Part shown: piece after piece, positions 12,751-24,302 of the stretch | Layout of the letters: every line of letters starts with the position of its first letter | Numbering within the stretch: position 1 is the first letter of the stretch | Notes under the pieces: model-generated | Databases searched by the model: none | What the model was told of the DNA's origin: nothing | Seen by the model: only the letters and a program-made list of their open reading frames with translations | Position numbers and translations under genes: made by a program | NCBI GenBank assembly: GCA_021229015.1 | Contig: CM037792.1 | Span: 1,426,001 to 1,490,000 of the forward strand | Direction: 5' to 3' | Source: Solen grandis | Lineage: Eukaryota; Mollusca; Bivalvia; Adapedonta; Solenidae | Length of the DNA: 64,000 bases

Positions 12751-13499
12751 ATTCTAACACTAATAGATATGCACTTTATATTTCTACTTTTACCATAAGC
12801 AGCAGTAAAACTAACTACTTCTACTGTTTCTTATGCTACCCTAAGTCAGTTTGTATCTTAAATAATACTAAAATTTATCAATCTATTCAATTAGAGAGAT
12901 TTTATTCTTTATTAGAAATACATTTGCCAAGAAACTCAAGTCTAGTTTTACTGAATTTCCATTTCTTATCTTAGAACATTTTTATAATCAAAAAAATATT
13001 TAACACGTTTTGATGAAAAATGATTATTTTGTTTTCGTACTGACTGTGCTAATATTTTTTTCTGCCATTATTGATGTAATTTTAGGTTAATTGGCATCTC
13101 TAATGAACTGTTAACTTTTATTACGAGTCAAATTCGCATTTTTCTGCCAAATTATCTTGTCAGTTTTTAACTGGCTTGGCATCAGAGCTCAGGAAAATAA
13201 ATCTGAAGTGAAGAATTATGGGAAATTGTTTCAGATATTTATGTATACATAACATTAATAGCAATTTTTGTTTTGTCCGGGAGGTTTTAGGGGGTGAAAT
13301 AAAAAGACAATCTCCCGAAAAGATCATGTTTATGGCATTTCTACATCAGGCTAATGATCAATTAGATAATCTAATTTTAGACACGCAATATTGTTCCCTT
13401 TGGCGATGTTTAAAATTCTATATTCAGCATATTTTTCAATAGTTTCGCACCGACAATGCTATGGTGTGGAGGCAGACAGATTTATATGAAATAACAAAT
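12751..13499. other. Intergenic, nothing recognised
   Basis: AT-rich sequence with no recognisable domain in any frame. Confidence 0.4.
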
Positions 13500-13838
13500 A
13501 TTATATGACTTTTGTCTATTTTAAGTAAGTATTTTGAGGTACTTTGTATGTTATGGTATTTTGTATTTTGTGGTACTGAAGATTTTACTTTTTATCTTAA
13601 GGTATTAAGTTTTGTGATACTTAGTATTTTATGGTACTTTTGTATTTGGGATATTTAGTACTTTTTGGTACTTCGTATTTTGTGGTTCTTTTGTATTTGT
13701 GATTTTTAGTACTTTTTGGTACTTCGTATTTTGTGGTTCTTTGTGCTTTATGGTACTAAGTATTTTACTCAGACTTAATTTATTTAAACTCTCAAATTTG
13801 AGATTAATTTTTGAAGAATTTTATGATACACAGTTTTT
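13500..13838. repeat. Degenerate TATTTTGTGGTACTT minisatellite, left part
   Basis: Short units of the type GTATTTTGTGGTACTTAG repeat with variation. The same type resumes at 14763, so the array has been interrupted by the element at 13839-14762. Confidence 0.75.
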
Positions 13839-14762
13839 ATACGCCCATCTTAAGATGGGGCGTATTATGTGAACACTCACGGCGGGCGGGCGGGTGGGCG
13901 TGCGGGCGGGCGTGGAATATTTGTTGTCCGGGCTCTAACTTCAATACCATTTGCCCAATCCTTTTCAAACTTTCCACACATGTGCATGGCCATAATATCT
14001 CAGATGAGTTCGATATCCAGCATTATCGCGTGAATGACTTAGAAGTTATGGCCCTTGACATACACAAAATACTTGAAATTGTGATTGTCCGGGCTCTAAC
14101 TTCAATACCGTTTGCCCAATCCTTTTCAAACTTTCCACACATGTGCATGGCCATAATATCTCGGATGAGTTCGATATCCAGCATTATCGCTTGAATGACT
14201 TAGAAGTTATGGCCCTTGACGTACACAAAATACTTGAAATTGTGATTGTCCGGGCTCTAACTTCAATACCGTTTGCCCAATCCTTTTCAAACTTTCCACA
14301 CATGTGCATGGCCATAATATCACGGATGAGTTCGATATCCAGCATTATCGCGTGAAAGACTTAAAAGTTATGGCCCTTGACGTACACAAAATACTTGAAA
14401 TTGTGATTGTCCGGGCTCTAACTTCAATACCGTTTGCCCAATCCTTTTCAAACTTTCCACACATGTGCATTGCCATAATATCTTGGCTGAGTTCGATATC
14501 CAGCATTCTCATGTGAATGACTTTGAAGTTATGGCCCTTGACGTACACAACATACTTGAAAATTTGCTTGTCCCTAGTCCTTCGTTAGACCCTATGAGGT
14601 GTTGTCAGATCTTGCAGTTAATTAATAGAAATGTATCAACATTTTTTTTTTATGATTAACATCATTAACTAATGGGATTTTGGAATTATTTTGCTTATTT
14701 ATGGACAGTAGCTTGTTTCTCTGAGCTATTTCTGAGAGTCCCCATACCATGATGGGCGTATT
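13839..14762 (+). mobile_element. Pearl-like element with four 161-bp core repeats
   Basis: Starts with the palindrome ATACGCCCATCT/AGATGGGGCGTAT, followed by a (GGCG)n-like stretch. Four tandem units of 161 bp then follow (about 13923-14575; unit begins TTGTCCGGGCTCTAACTTC and ends CTTGAAATTGTGA). It ends near GATGGGCGTATT. Palindromic ends, a GC-rich microsatellite and core units of about 160 bp match the plan described for bivalve pearl-family non-autonomous elements (CvA, MgE, DTC84). The 70-codon open frames spaced 161 bp apart are translations of the unit. Confidence 0.7.
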
Positions 14763-15110
14763 TTGTGGCAGTCCTGACCCTTGTTTGTACATTATTTTTA
14801 TTTTGTGGTTTACTATATTTTGGAGGTATATAATTATAAAGTAATTTGTAGCACTCAGTGTATTTTGTCATATCCTGTATCTTATGGCACTTGGTATTAT
14901 GGTTATATCCTGTATTTTGTGGCACTCAGTGTTTTGTCATATCCTTTGTATATCCTGTATTTTGTGGCACTTGGTTATTATGGTTATATCCTGTATTTTG
15001 TGGCACTCAGTGTTTTGTCATATCCTGTATTTTGTGGCACTCAGTGTTTTGTCATATCCTGTATTTTGTGGCACTTTTTTGATTTGTCCAGTATTTTTGT
15101 GGTATATAAT
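14763..15110. repeat. TGTATTTTGTGGCACT minisatellite, right part
   Basis: Units of the type CCTGTATTTTGTGGCACTCAG plus TGTTTTGTCATAT (about 34 bp) recur about six times. The open frames at 14781-15182 are translations of this repeat. Confidence 0.85.
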
Positions 15111-15300
15111 GGTACTCAATACAGCTGTGGTTTAAATTCTACACCACAGTTTAATCATTTGTGCTGGAATTTTGGTCGCTAGTGCATCCAGATTTCAGTA
15201 ATAAAGAGACATCCAGCGAAAAGAGTTTAAAGGATAAACTTTAGTGCACAGCGGCACCTTGGGGTAGAACCACTGACCTACTGCTCTTGAATGCTTCCTC

Positions 15301-15493
15301 AAGGGTGCTGTGGTCCAGTGGTAACGTATCAGATTACGGATCTGAAGGTTGTGGGTTCAAACCCCGTTGGAGGCAAAAACTCTTCATGACCTTCCTGGGC
15401 GCAAAGTACTGGTCCATTCCAGGAACTATCAAGAGGGATTAGTATAAATTGTAAGAACTTGTTTCATAATCAACGTAAAATAAATAACTTTAA
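15301..15493 (+). mobile_element. tRNA-derived SINE, family A, copy 2 (best preserved)
   Basis: A-box-like TGGTCCAGTGGTAACG near the start and B-box GGTTCAAAACC at 15353-15363 at tRNA spacing. The body is AAGTACTGGTCC..CCAGGAACT, then TATAAATTGTAAGAACTTG and CAACGTAAAATAAATAA. These internal pol III promoter elements support a tRNA-derived SINE. Confidence 0.8.
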
Positions 15494-16756
15494 ACAATGC
15501 TTCGATCATACATGAGAAATCCAAGCGTCACCCTGCTGGGTCTTGAACCCACAGTGTTGAGGCACTAAGTGATAGCAAATCAATGACTTAATTAACAATC
15601 AATTTGGCCTCAGAGGTTCCTATCAATCACAGGTTTTGTCACTAAGTAGGAAATTTAAGAGCTTTATGCATTCATGAAAATAGGACCTTATTTCAAGATA
15701 TATCTCAAACTGATTGAGATTTATAACCATTAACTCAGTAATCTCCGTTTCTGTATTTATAACTATAATTTTAAAGTATTTGAATACCAGTACTAGTATC
15801 TGTCAAAGGTGCCTGATCTGTTACTCTGACGACAAACTGCCCATTAAAAAAAAATCAACAACCTTTATAATATTATTTTTTTTTTTTTAAATTGATTTTT
15901 AAAAAAGGGGTTCCAATTTATATTTTTATTGCCGCTATCTCTCTAATATGGTGGCTATATAATTATATAAAACATAAATTGGTAAAAACAACAACAAGGG
16001 CAATAATTCTTGAAAACCTATATCTATATCTTCATTTCCTAACTATATCTTCTCATAATAACTATATCTTCCTTTCAATATCTAATCTATATCTTCTAGG
16101 CACATCTATATCTTCTTCCAAACACTAGGTATACCTATGGTTTCTTTTACAACATATGAAAAATAAAAATAAGATTTAAACAAAATAAATAGATTTTCTA
16201 GGTCAGATATAAAGGATATCAGGATCTCTTCAAAATCTCCATTTTATAAGATAAGAATTGTTTTGTAAAGCTTTGGTTTTATTGTATTTCATTAATTATA
16301 TGAAAAGTCTGTGAGCATTGACCGGGATCAAACCATATAATAGAGTCTAAAGTACTCTTTAGATTATACATTTGTCAGCAATATCTGAGTGTACACTCCA
16401 GAGTTTTACAATTCCTCTGACTCAGCCTATAAAGTGTCTGTCAAACAATTTAACACCCTTGAATGTAAATAGGGTCATGTTTGAATATACCCAATAAATG
16501 ATGGTAATATACCCAGTAAATAATGGATTCCGCAATAATGTTGCATTCCTAGGATTTGGGTGATTCAGTGGCTAGATAGTTTATAAAACTTTTCTTATTT
16601 TGAGTTTGATGAAGTGACTACTTCAGAAGCCTTATACGAAAATTTGAAATATTTGTCAATGGAAAGTCAAGTAGGTAGGGTATTTGAGTGACTCAGCAAT
16701 TTAGAGTTTAGAAACTTATCCTCATGATTATACTGATTTTGATGCATTCAAACTAA
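15494..16756. other. Intergenic with CTATATCTTC repeats
   Basis: A degenerate array of CTATATCTTC lies at about 16018-16125. No gene was recognised. Confidence 0.45.
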
Positions 16757-16922
16757 AGGTATCTGGTACATTGCTTTGACCTAAAAATTGCTGCATTTGA
16801 AAAGAAAAAAAAAAAATCATCAACCTTTATTTTATATGGTTGTTGTTAAATTTTTTTTATTTTTTTTAGCAGCACAGTTTTTTGGTCAAAGCAAAGCAAT
16901 GTACTGAATACGTTTGATATAT
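16757..16922. mobile_element. Foldback MITE-like element
   Basis: Imperfect inverted repeats of about 45 bp: the left arm holds GGTACATTGCTTTGACC and the right arm holds GGTCAAAGCAAAGCAATGTAC. A/T tracts lie between them. No coding capacity. Confidence 0.65.
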
Positions 16923-17100
16923 AATGTTGTTGAATTTTTTTTTTTTTTAATGCAGCAGTGTTTCGGTCAAAGCACTTCTAATCTGGGTCTCCTCTATTTG
17001 CTTTTACAGTATTGTATCTCAGGTTCTACTCATTCTGTATTGACAAGAAAAATAATAAGTTTAAAGGTTTAGTTTAAACATTACGAAACAAGTTCTTTAA

Positions 17101-17325
17101 CACTCACTCAGCCCCTCACCTCGTGGGTTCGAATCCCGGCAGTCATTCGGATTTTCATGTGAGGAAGCCTTCCAGCTGGCTTGCGGTAGGTCGGTGGTTC
17201 TACCCGGATGCCTCCGTGCATTCGGGGTCTTCCTCCACCTGTAATTAGCTGGACGTCGCTATATGACTGAAATACTGTCGAAGCGACGGTAAACTCAAAT
17301 AGTCAAGTCAAGTCAAACAAGTTAT
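17101..17325 (+). mobile_element. tRNA-derived SINE, family C, copy 1 (5' truncated)
   Basis: B-box GGGTTCGAATCCC is followed by the family C body (GTGAGGAAGCCTTCCAGCTG, GGTAGGTCGGTGGTTCTACC, TCTTCCTCCACCTGTAATT, GGACGTCGCTATATGA) and the ATACTGTCG..GCGACGGTAAA 3' end with (AGTCA)n. The A-box end present in the copy at 59810 is missing. Confidence 0.8.
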
Positions 17326-17340
17326 CATAACCTATATTAT

Positions 17341-17465
17341 TCACTCTCGATGGCTCTGGTGGTCCTTATTGTGGGAGGAAACCAGAGAACCCGGAGAAAA
17401 CCCACTTGTCTGGACAGGTGACCACTGTACCCTCTCATGTACTTTACCAGGAACGAACGAGAAGC
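17341..17465 (-). mobile_element. tRNA-derived SINE, family B, copy 3 (partial)
   Basis: Reverse complement of the family B body: CTCGATGGCTCTGGTGG, TTGTGGGAGGAAACC, CCCGGAGAAAACCC and CACTGTACCCTCTCATGTA. The tRNA-like head is missing or very diverged. Confidence 0.75.
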
Positions 17466-18049
17466 GATGAGAACGAGATGGTGAAAAGCAAGGCGTGTTC
17501 ATACCATGACACTATCCAGGCACACAAGAATTTGTTTCATATAGCATTTTAAGTTAAGGAAATTACTGTTTACTGTTAGATCTGCATGTAGAGTGTTTGT
17601 CCTACGTCTACCACTGGACGTGTGCATCATCATCATCATCAGTTGCCCTTTTGTAGAATATTTTGATTTTATCATCTTGAAGCATTAAGTACCAGCCATC
17701 TCTCATATCCTTCAGAAAATAACTTATCAGCACTTTTCGATAAAAATAAGAAGAAAAACAGACTAAGAGAGTGAACAGGGTAGAAGTTAAAAAGCTATGC
17801 ATTCGTCTGATGAATGGAATTCTACTCTCATTTCATAGGGTTTTAAACTCTAGGGGTTGAAAGAATTCTGTTTGAGCCGTAGACGATCAGTCTCAAAGTA
17901 CTCATTAACGGTATTTTTACAGGTTTTAACTCTATACTTAGATGTTTTATGTAATCCATCCTTCATTAAATTGTGATCAGGGTCAAGCAAGTGATCATGA
18001 GTATTTCATAGTATATGCAAGCCTTTATTGACTTGGACCAAAGGAGTTT
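17466..18049. other. Intergenic, nothing recognised
   Basis: A short (ATC)n lies at about 17627-17641. Nothing else was recognised. Confidence 0.4.
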
Positions 18050-18170
18050 ATAACCCAAGTCAGAAGATGCCAATGCATCTATGCATCTATACTGACTTCT
18101 TTTTAATTAGCATTAGAAGGATCATGATTTTAATTTAATGATGGAGGGATTACCTTAACTATTTCTCACT
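18050..18170. repeat. Dispersed repeat X, copy 2
   Basis: Partner of 7915-8040 (see there). Confidence 0.6.
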
Positions 18171-18256
18171 GTTTGAAATCTAAATTTAAAAGAATATTTT
18201 ATATACTGTTATTTAAATATTGAAGACTTTCATTATGGTTTTCCATGGCATGAAAA

Positions 18257-18356
18257 NNNNNNNNNNNNNNNNNNNNNNNNNNNNNNNNNNNNNNNNNNNN
18301 NNNNNNNNNNNNNNNNNNNNNNNNNNNNNNNNNNNNNNNNNNNNNNNNNNNNNNNN
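18257..18356. other. Assembly gap (100 N)
   Basis: Exactly 100 N, the conventional placeholder for a scaffold gap of unknown size. Apparent open frames crossing it are meaningless. Confidence 0.99.
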
Positions 18357-19089
18357 CTTTATTTATCTTAAGAGCTGTCAGAGGACAGCACGTTCGACTA
18401 TTCAAAATGCTTGTTGGTAAATCAAATGAAATTTATTTCAATTCTTGCCCTTTATATAACCCTGTACATAATAATAGTCAAAAATGATATACCTTGATAG
18501 TCTGATACCCCTTAATATATTTATGAAGTCTAACATTTATCCCACGCCTAGTTACTGAAACATAAGCATAATAACACTGTGCATGCAAAACTTTAACCAA
18601 AAGCTGCAACACCAACGCTGATGCAGACGCAAGAGCGACTACAATAGCTCTCACATTCTTCAAATAGTCGAGCTAAAAATTGGCTAAAAAGTTATCATTC
18701 TTCAAAGAGGGTTACTAATAAGAAAGTTTTATGAATATGATTAGATAGGTTTTAAACAAATGTGGCTGTTCAATTTATTTCTAATTGGACTAGTACGTGT
18801 CCCAACGTAACACCTAGCATGTCAATGCTGGAGTTCCTGCCAAATTTTATTTGTGTAACTAAATCCATGGTTCTTGGTCCCCCTCCAAACTGAAATTAAT
18901 ATAGTTAACATCAGTTCTGCTATTTGAAACTGCAGTTAATACGACTCCAAATGCTTATTTATTTTCATGGTGCATTAGTATTCCAGCATGGAGTATTACC
19001 TGCTTACACAGGGGTATCACTGGGAACCATCCAGCTCATTGTTGCCAAGTTTTGGATTTGAATTATTTACGTTTGTAACCATGTCAGAA
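18357..19089. other. Intergenic, nothing recognised
   Basis: The minus-strand open frame 18478-18663 has no recognisable domain. Confidence 0.4.
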
Positions 19090-19182
19090 AAATGTACAGC
19101 CAGACCGGCAATATAACCCAGAACCCCTCACTAACATGGAAAGTGCTCTAGCAACTGAGCTACTGGACCACTTACACAAATC
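19090..19182 (-). mobile_element. tRNA-like SINE head, family E, copy 1
   Basis: On the minus strand GTGTAAGTGGTCCAGTAGCT is followed by CAGTTGCTAGAGCAC (A-box-like) and TTAGTGAGGGGTTCTGGGTT (B-box-like). The plus-strand sequence at 56873-56960 shares GTGTAAGTGGTC..GTTAGTGAGGGGT. No intact cloverleaf is visible. Confidence 0.55.
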
Positions 19183-19274
19183 TTTCACAGGTAGACTAGT
19201 ACAAATAATTATACTGCAGGACCCTATTATCGGGGGGTACCTATTATCGTGGTAATCCAATATTAGACATGTCC

Positions 19275-19345
19275 AGGCAGTGTCTGACAAATCCTATGCC
19301 CGGAGCCCGTGGGCTACCAAATTTGTTGCCCGGGCTACCACCTCT
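19275..19345. repeat. GGGCTACC-containing dispersed repeat, copy 1
   Basis: Shares (G)GGCTACCA and a CAGTGTCTGACAAAT segment with 50055-50130, where the latter appears inverted. Confidence 0.45.
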
Positions 19346-19776
19346 TTTACGTTAGTAGCTCGCCGGCCTACTGCCATTTCCTGTGTCTGGTTGCCCGGTG
19401 TCATCAAGCCGTGTACCCTATCTAGTCTCTACTATACTACAAATTATATTATGTAATGAAAACACCTACTGTGATCATTGATAAGGTATCAATAAAAAGG
19501 TGGAGTCATTCGCCTGTTAGCCGTATCAAATGATCCAATCAATGGACGACACTGGTGCTTGCGGATTACTCGGATAGTTTCGTATCTTTGTTTTTCGTAG
19601 ATGTTTGCAGACACTTTCGACGGGAATCGTTTTTCTGCTTATAAATACGAGACCAATATTCGATAACATCTTGTATGCCAACACTATCCCAACTTGATCT
19701 AGGAAAAGTAAAAAGAAAACCACAATATCCTCCAAAAGTAAATTTTAAGTTCCTATATTTTCCGTCATAAACAGAG

Positions 19777-19895
19777 GTTGTCAGACGTTTCACCCCCAAG
19801 TCGTTTCCTCCCAAGACGTTTCACCCCCAAATTGGGAGTGAAATGTCCTGTATTTGAGCATATGACAGGTCGTTTCCTCCACTCAGTTATTTTAT
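19777..19895. repeat. ACGTTTCACCCCCAA / CGTTTCCTCC motif array, copy 1
   Basis: Alternating CGTTTCACCCCCAA and CGTTTCCTCCCAAG motifs. The reverse complement of the same array occurs at 46247-46360. No coding role is seen. Confidence 0.7.
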
Positions 19896-19901
19896 TCAAG
19901 C

Positions 19902-20096
19902 ATGATCGCCGAACAGAACCCGGGTGATAGCACTGATAAAACATCAACACCAGAAGCTACAACTGGTATGAAGCCTGGCTACCTCCTGGATGTCCATGGT
20001 CCAATCCAGAACACCATACTGAATCCTCCCGCGGACCGTGCTCCACCTGGACCCGGAGGTCGCGCCTCAAACGGCACCCCTGTGACGGGGGACTAG
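19902..20096 (+). CDS. Short ORF upstream of LINE 1 ORF2 (uncertain)
   Basis: A 64-codon frame rich in Pro/Gly (ending RAPPGPGGRASNGTPVTGD) that stops with TAG at 20094-20096. The downstream ORF2 (ATG at 20103) is in the same frame, two codons after the stop. It has no coiled coil or RRM, so it is not an obvious ORF1p. It may be a 5' UTR frame or a remnant. It resembles the junctions of LINE 2 and LINE 3, where an in-frame TAG followed by G also precedes the endonuclease. Confidence 0.35.
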   Translation: MIAEQNPGDSTDKTSTPEATTGMKPGYLLDVHGPIQNTILNPPADRAPPGPGGRASNGTPVTGD

Positions 20097-20102
20097 GGGC
20101 TC

Positions 20103-23100
20103 ATGGGGATCGTGGACAGTTGTGTGAGTAATCACCTCGTCCCCATTGGTGTTATCTCTAGAGACAAATTTGAACTTTCACCTTCATCTTCCTCCCCATA
20201 TTTTAGTCCCATAATTAATACTCCTTCCGTTTCACAGACAGTTATGCACCATACAGATTGTGAGAGAAATCCAATATCAAAAGTTGGTAGTAAAGGTGAC
20301 TTAATCCAGGAAAATGTTGATGTCGTTTCACCAAATAATCACTGTTCTATAACTTTAACTCCACTAGATGTATATTTTTGTGCTTTTTGTGCCGATAAGC
20401 CCTGTTCATCTACACAAATTCACTGTGAGCACTATCAAAATTGTATCCAGCAACCCCCTACATGTACACCACCAGTCTATGATTTAGGTGACTGTGGTCC
20501 GGGTTATGTAAGCAACCCCTCATCTGATGTTTCATCCTCTTCAAGTTCTTGTGATGATAGTAACGTCCCCGATGATTCTATGCAGGTGTCTGTAATGTCC
20601 ACCTCATCTGAAAGTATAGACAATTACGTTAGTCATAATAATATTAAGATTGGAACCCTTAATGTGTGTGGTTTAAAAGCCAGATTGAATTACCCCGAGT
20701 TTATTAAAGAGCTAAGTAAATACTCACTGTTTTGTGTAACCGAAACAAAACTTGATAGTTCAGATATTGTTAAAATCCCTAATTATACATTTTTCTCCAA
20801 ACCAAGATCTGAAAAGTATAAAAGGAAATCTGGAGGTATTGGTTTCTTTGTGCATGATTCATTAGTCAGTTGCATTGAAATCATTGAATCAAACAATGAG
20901 TACATTTATTGGCTAAAATTGTCCGACAAACATCAGATTAATATAATTATAGGTGGTATGTATGTGCCCCCAGAACAATCTCGTTTTTATAATGATGACG
21001 AGTATTTTTTATTGGAACATGACATAGCTTCTAAATGTAGTGAATTTGATCATGTACTGATAACTGGAGATGCCAATGGTTATACCTCAAATATTCCTGA
21101 TTTTATTGGATTTGACAGTTTCCTTTCAGACCAAATGAATTTGTGTAAAGACATGTACAACAGCATGAATACCTTCCAGCAGCTCTCTGACCTGAACATT
21201 CCCATACATAGGAAATCTAAATGTACAAAAGTTAATAAGCTAGGTCGTAAACTTCTTGATGTATGTAAAGTAAACAACCTTTTTATTGCAAATGGTCGTG
21301 TTGAACCAGATGTACCTGGAAATATGACATTTCGTAATGTATCTATAATAGAGTATACACTGTGTTCCTTTAAATGCCTGGAACTATTGAAATATTTTAA
21401 TGTTATCGAACTAGATACATTGTTCTCCGATGGCCACTGTCTATTGTCAATGGAAATCAGTCTTCCACATAGAGTGGGCAATACACCTTTTTTACATAAA
21501 CAAATAACTTCTCATAAAAATTGGGACAGCTCAAAAGGTCATACTTTTTCGGAAAATGTAGAAGAAAAACTAAACCTTAGCAATATTCACGATCTATTTA
21601 ATGATAATGAAATGAATGATACTGAATTGATTAACAGTATCACTAAGACCATTTCAAACATATTTATTACATCTGCACAAAATTCATTTACCCCAAAACA
21701 CACAGGTTATTTTTTTCAAAAGGTAATGACAAACCATGGTTCGGGCCTCAGTGCAGAAAGGCACGAACTATGTACAATAAATCCCGTAAAAAATATCAAC
21801 TCAATAAGTCCGCTATAAATAGACACCGGTTACACACAGCTAGCAAACACTATAAACAGACAATTCACGCTTTCTTAAATAAACACAGACATTCCAACGA
21901 ACAGAGTCTCCGACGATTAAACACTCACCGCCCTAAGGAATTTTGGAACATACTTAATAAATTAGGACATAAATCAGAAAAACAGTCTCCAAATATAGAA
22001 GATTCTTTTAATTATTACAAGTCTGTTAACCAATCAAACATAAACGATGACCAATGTCCTGGATATGAAGATTCTTATACACCATTAAATTATACATGTG
22101 ATGACCTTGATAAAGTTATTACTACTGAGGAAATCGACCATGCTATATCCAAATGTAAAAACGGTAAAGCAGCCTCTCAATTTGATCAAATACAAAATGA
22201 ATATTTAAAAAACACAAAGTATGTTATGTTGCCCATTTACCATAAACTTTTTAATAAAATATTAGATACTGGTATATTGCCAGAATTATGGCTAATTGGT
22301 ACTATTATACCTATTTATAAAAATAAGGGCTCACAACTTGATCCTAGTAATTATAGACCCATTACGATTCTCAGCTGTCTAAGTAAAGTTTTTACAGCAA
22401 TTCTGAATAAACGAATTAATGACTTTTTAATATCTAATAGTTTACTCTGTGAAAACCAGGCGGGCTTCAGAGCCCAACATTCTACTACGGATCATATATT
22501 TACCCTCCATTATTTAATTGAAAAACTTAAATTACAAAAAAAGAAATTGTTCTGTTCGTTTATTGATTTCTCGGCAGCGTTTGATTCTGTGTGGAGAGCT
22601 GCATTATGGTCTAAACTGTTTAAAATAGGGATTCGTGGTAAAGTATTTAACGTTATCCAAAATATGTATTCTAATATAAAATCATGTGTGCTCAATAATG
22701 GACAGACATCTGACATGTTTCACAGCTATTGTGGGGTTCGACAAGGTGAGAACCTTTCCCCAATACTTTTCTCTATTTTTCTTAATGACCTAAATGACTT
22801 TTTAACCTCAAATAATGAAGGTATAGATATTAGCGTTATTGAGTATAATACTACAGTATATCTTAAGTTGTTGGTACTTCTATATGCTGACGATACAGTA
22901 TTATTTTCTGACAATGATGTTACATTTCAAAATAGTCTCAATACTTTTAATGAATACTGTCAAATCTGGAAACTCAAAATTAATTACAGTAAAACAAAAG
23001 TTTTAGTTTTTGGTACAAATAAGCCCCAGAACTATAAATTTTACATAGATGGAAATCTCATAGAAACTGTCTCTGAATACAAATACCTTGGGATTTATTT

Positions 23101-23976
23101 TTCAGCATCTGGTAAGTTTCTAACTTGTAGGAACCATCTTGCATCACAGGCAAAAAAGCTTTACATCAGCTGTTTGTTAAAATTAATAATCTAGATCTCC
23201 CTTTAGACATACAGATAAAATTATTTGACAACACGATTTTACCTATACTTACATATGGATGCGAAATATTTGGATTTGAGAACACTGACATACTAGAACA
23301 AGTACACTGTGATTTTCTAAGACGGATTTCTAAATGTAGAAAAAATACACCACGATATATGCTCTACGGAGAATTTGGACGCTATCCCATAAATATAATC
23401 ATAAAGTCGAAAATGATAGGATACTGGACAAAACTTGTACAATCAAAACAATCAAAATTATCATATAGTTGTTACAAAAGCATGATGAACGATAATCAAC
23501 CTTATAATTGGATTCTATACATTAAAAACATTTTAAATACAACAGGATATTCTTATTCCTGGCTAAATCAATCCGGACCACGCATGAATAATCTAAACAG
23601 CCTAATAAAACAAAGACTTATTGACCAATTTAAACAAGAGTGGTTTTCAAAACTCTCTGAATCCAATAAAAGTATTTTTTATAGTCAATTTAAGTCTAAC
23701 CTTGAATTTGAAACTTATTTGAACATCTTACCTTCATTTTTAAGAATTCCATTACTCCACTTCAGAACTGGAAATCATAGATTCCCAATAGAGACTGGCC
23801 GCTGGAAACAACAATACATTACTCATTTAGACAGAAAATGTACCTTATGTAGTTCGAATGAGTTAGGGGACGAATTACACTACCTATTGTCATGTGAATT
23901 TTTCTATCAAAAAAGGCATAAACTTATTCCGGCAAAATACTTAAAAAGACCTGATATAAACATTTTCCAATCTTAA
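20103..23976 (+). pseudogene. LINE 1 ORF2: endonuclease/reverse transcriptase, frameshifted
   Basis: Retrotransposition enzyme: target nicking by the endonuclease and target-primed cDNA synthesis by the reverse transcriptase. Residues 1-180 are a Ser-rich region with a Cys/His cluster (about residues 93-120). The AP-endonuclease-like domain starts near residue 181 (IGTLNVCGLK), with TETKLD, GDANG and a terminal FSDGHCLLS. The reverse transcriptase follows with NYRPITILS, the GVRQGENLSPILF signature and the catalytic LYADDTVLF near 22880-22912. The C-terminus carries C-x2-C-x9-H-x4-C. The frame changes near 21710-21725 (T7 tract) and near 23150-23160 (A6 tract), and the last residues are shifted again near 23970. 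Both main shifts lie at homopolymers, so sequencing error is possible. Confidence 0.85.
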
Positions 23977-24043
23977 TATATTTTCAAATATATGTTAAAT
24001 ATTTTAAAAAGAACAAACAAAAAATATGGGGAAAAATTTTTGG

Positions 24044-24061
24044 AGAGAGAGAGAGAGAGAG
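24044..24061. repeat. (GA)n microsatellite
   Basis: Nine GA units at the junction between LINE 1 and the flank of LINE 2. Confidence 0.9.
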
Positions 24062-24170
24062 AAGAAGACGACTTACCAATTTAAAGAACTTTCCACACTC
24101 CCCAGACCATGCTGACCATCCAACATTGTAAACAACGCTATAATTTCTCCTGTTGTACTCTATGATAGTC

Positions 24171-24193
24171 ATGCGCATGCGTGGAAATGGCGG
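24171..24193 (+). promoter_or_regulatory. LINE 2 5' end with NRF1-like and YY1-like sites
   Basis: ATGCGCATGCGT at 24171-24182 and GAAATGGCGG at 24184-24193 lie about 110 bp upstream of ORF1. A YY1 site at the start of the human L1 5' UTR directs transcription initiation. A similar role here is inference. Confidence 0.5.
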
Positions 24194-24302
24194 TCAGCTT
24201 TTTTCAGAGGACGGTAGTTTATGGAAATTATAAAAAAAACAGTGATATATCAGCAGACAGTGATCAATAAATGTGTCAATGAGGATATGAGTTACATATG
24301 TA

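Larger units (their letters stand above)
19902..24040 (+). mobile_element. LINE-type retrotransposon 1 (degenerate)
   Basis: A non-LTR retrotransposon with an AP-endonuclease/reverse transcriptase ORF2 and no convincing ORF1. The 5' limit is uncertain. The 3' end appears cut off at a (GA)n tract near 24044-24061, shortly after the C-terminal finger of ORF2. It lies immediately upstream of LINE 2 in the same orientation. Confidence 0.8.

Noticed and set aside
12324..12974. 216-codon protein with 11-residue repeats
   Set aside because: A minisatellite with a unit divisible by three gives this automatically; kept only as a low-interest finding.
13811..14659. A family of 70-codon genes 161 bp apart
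   Set aside because: They are the same frame of each 161-bp core unit of the pearl-like element.
14781..15182. Cys/Tyr-rich membrane-like protein
   Set aside because: Produced by the TGTATTTTGTGGCACT minisatellite; three frames are open at once.
15301..15372. tRNA gene
   Set aside because: A and B boxes are present, but no proper acceptor stem or cloverleaf, and the body matches other dispersed copies; annotated as a SINE.
18199..18420. Open frames across 18257-18356
   Set aside because: They run through the assembly gap of N.
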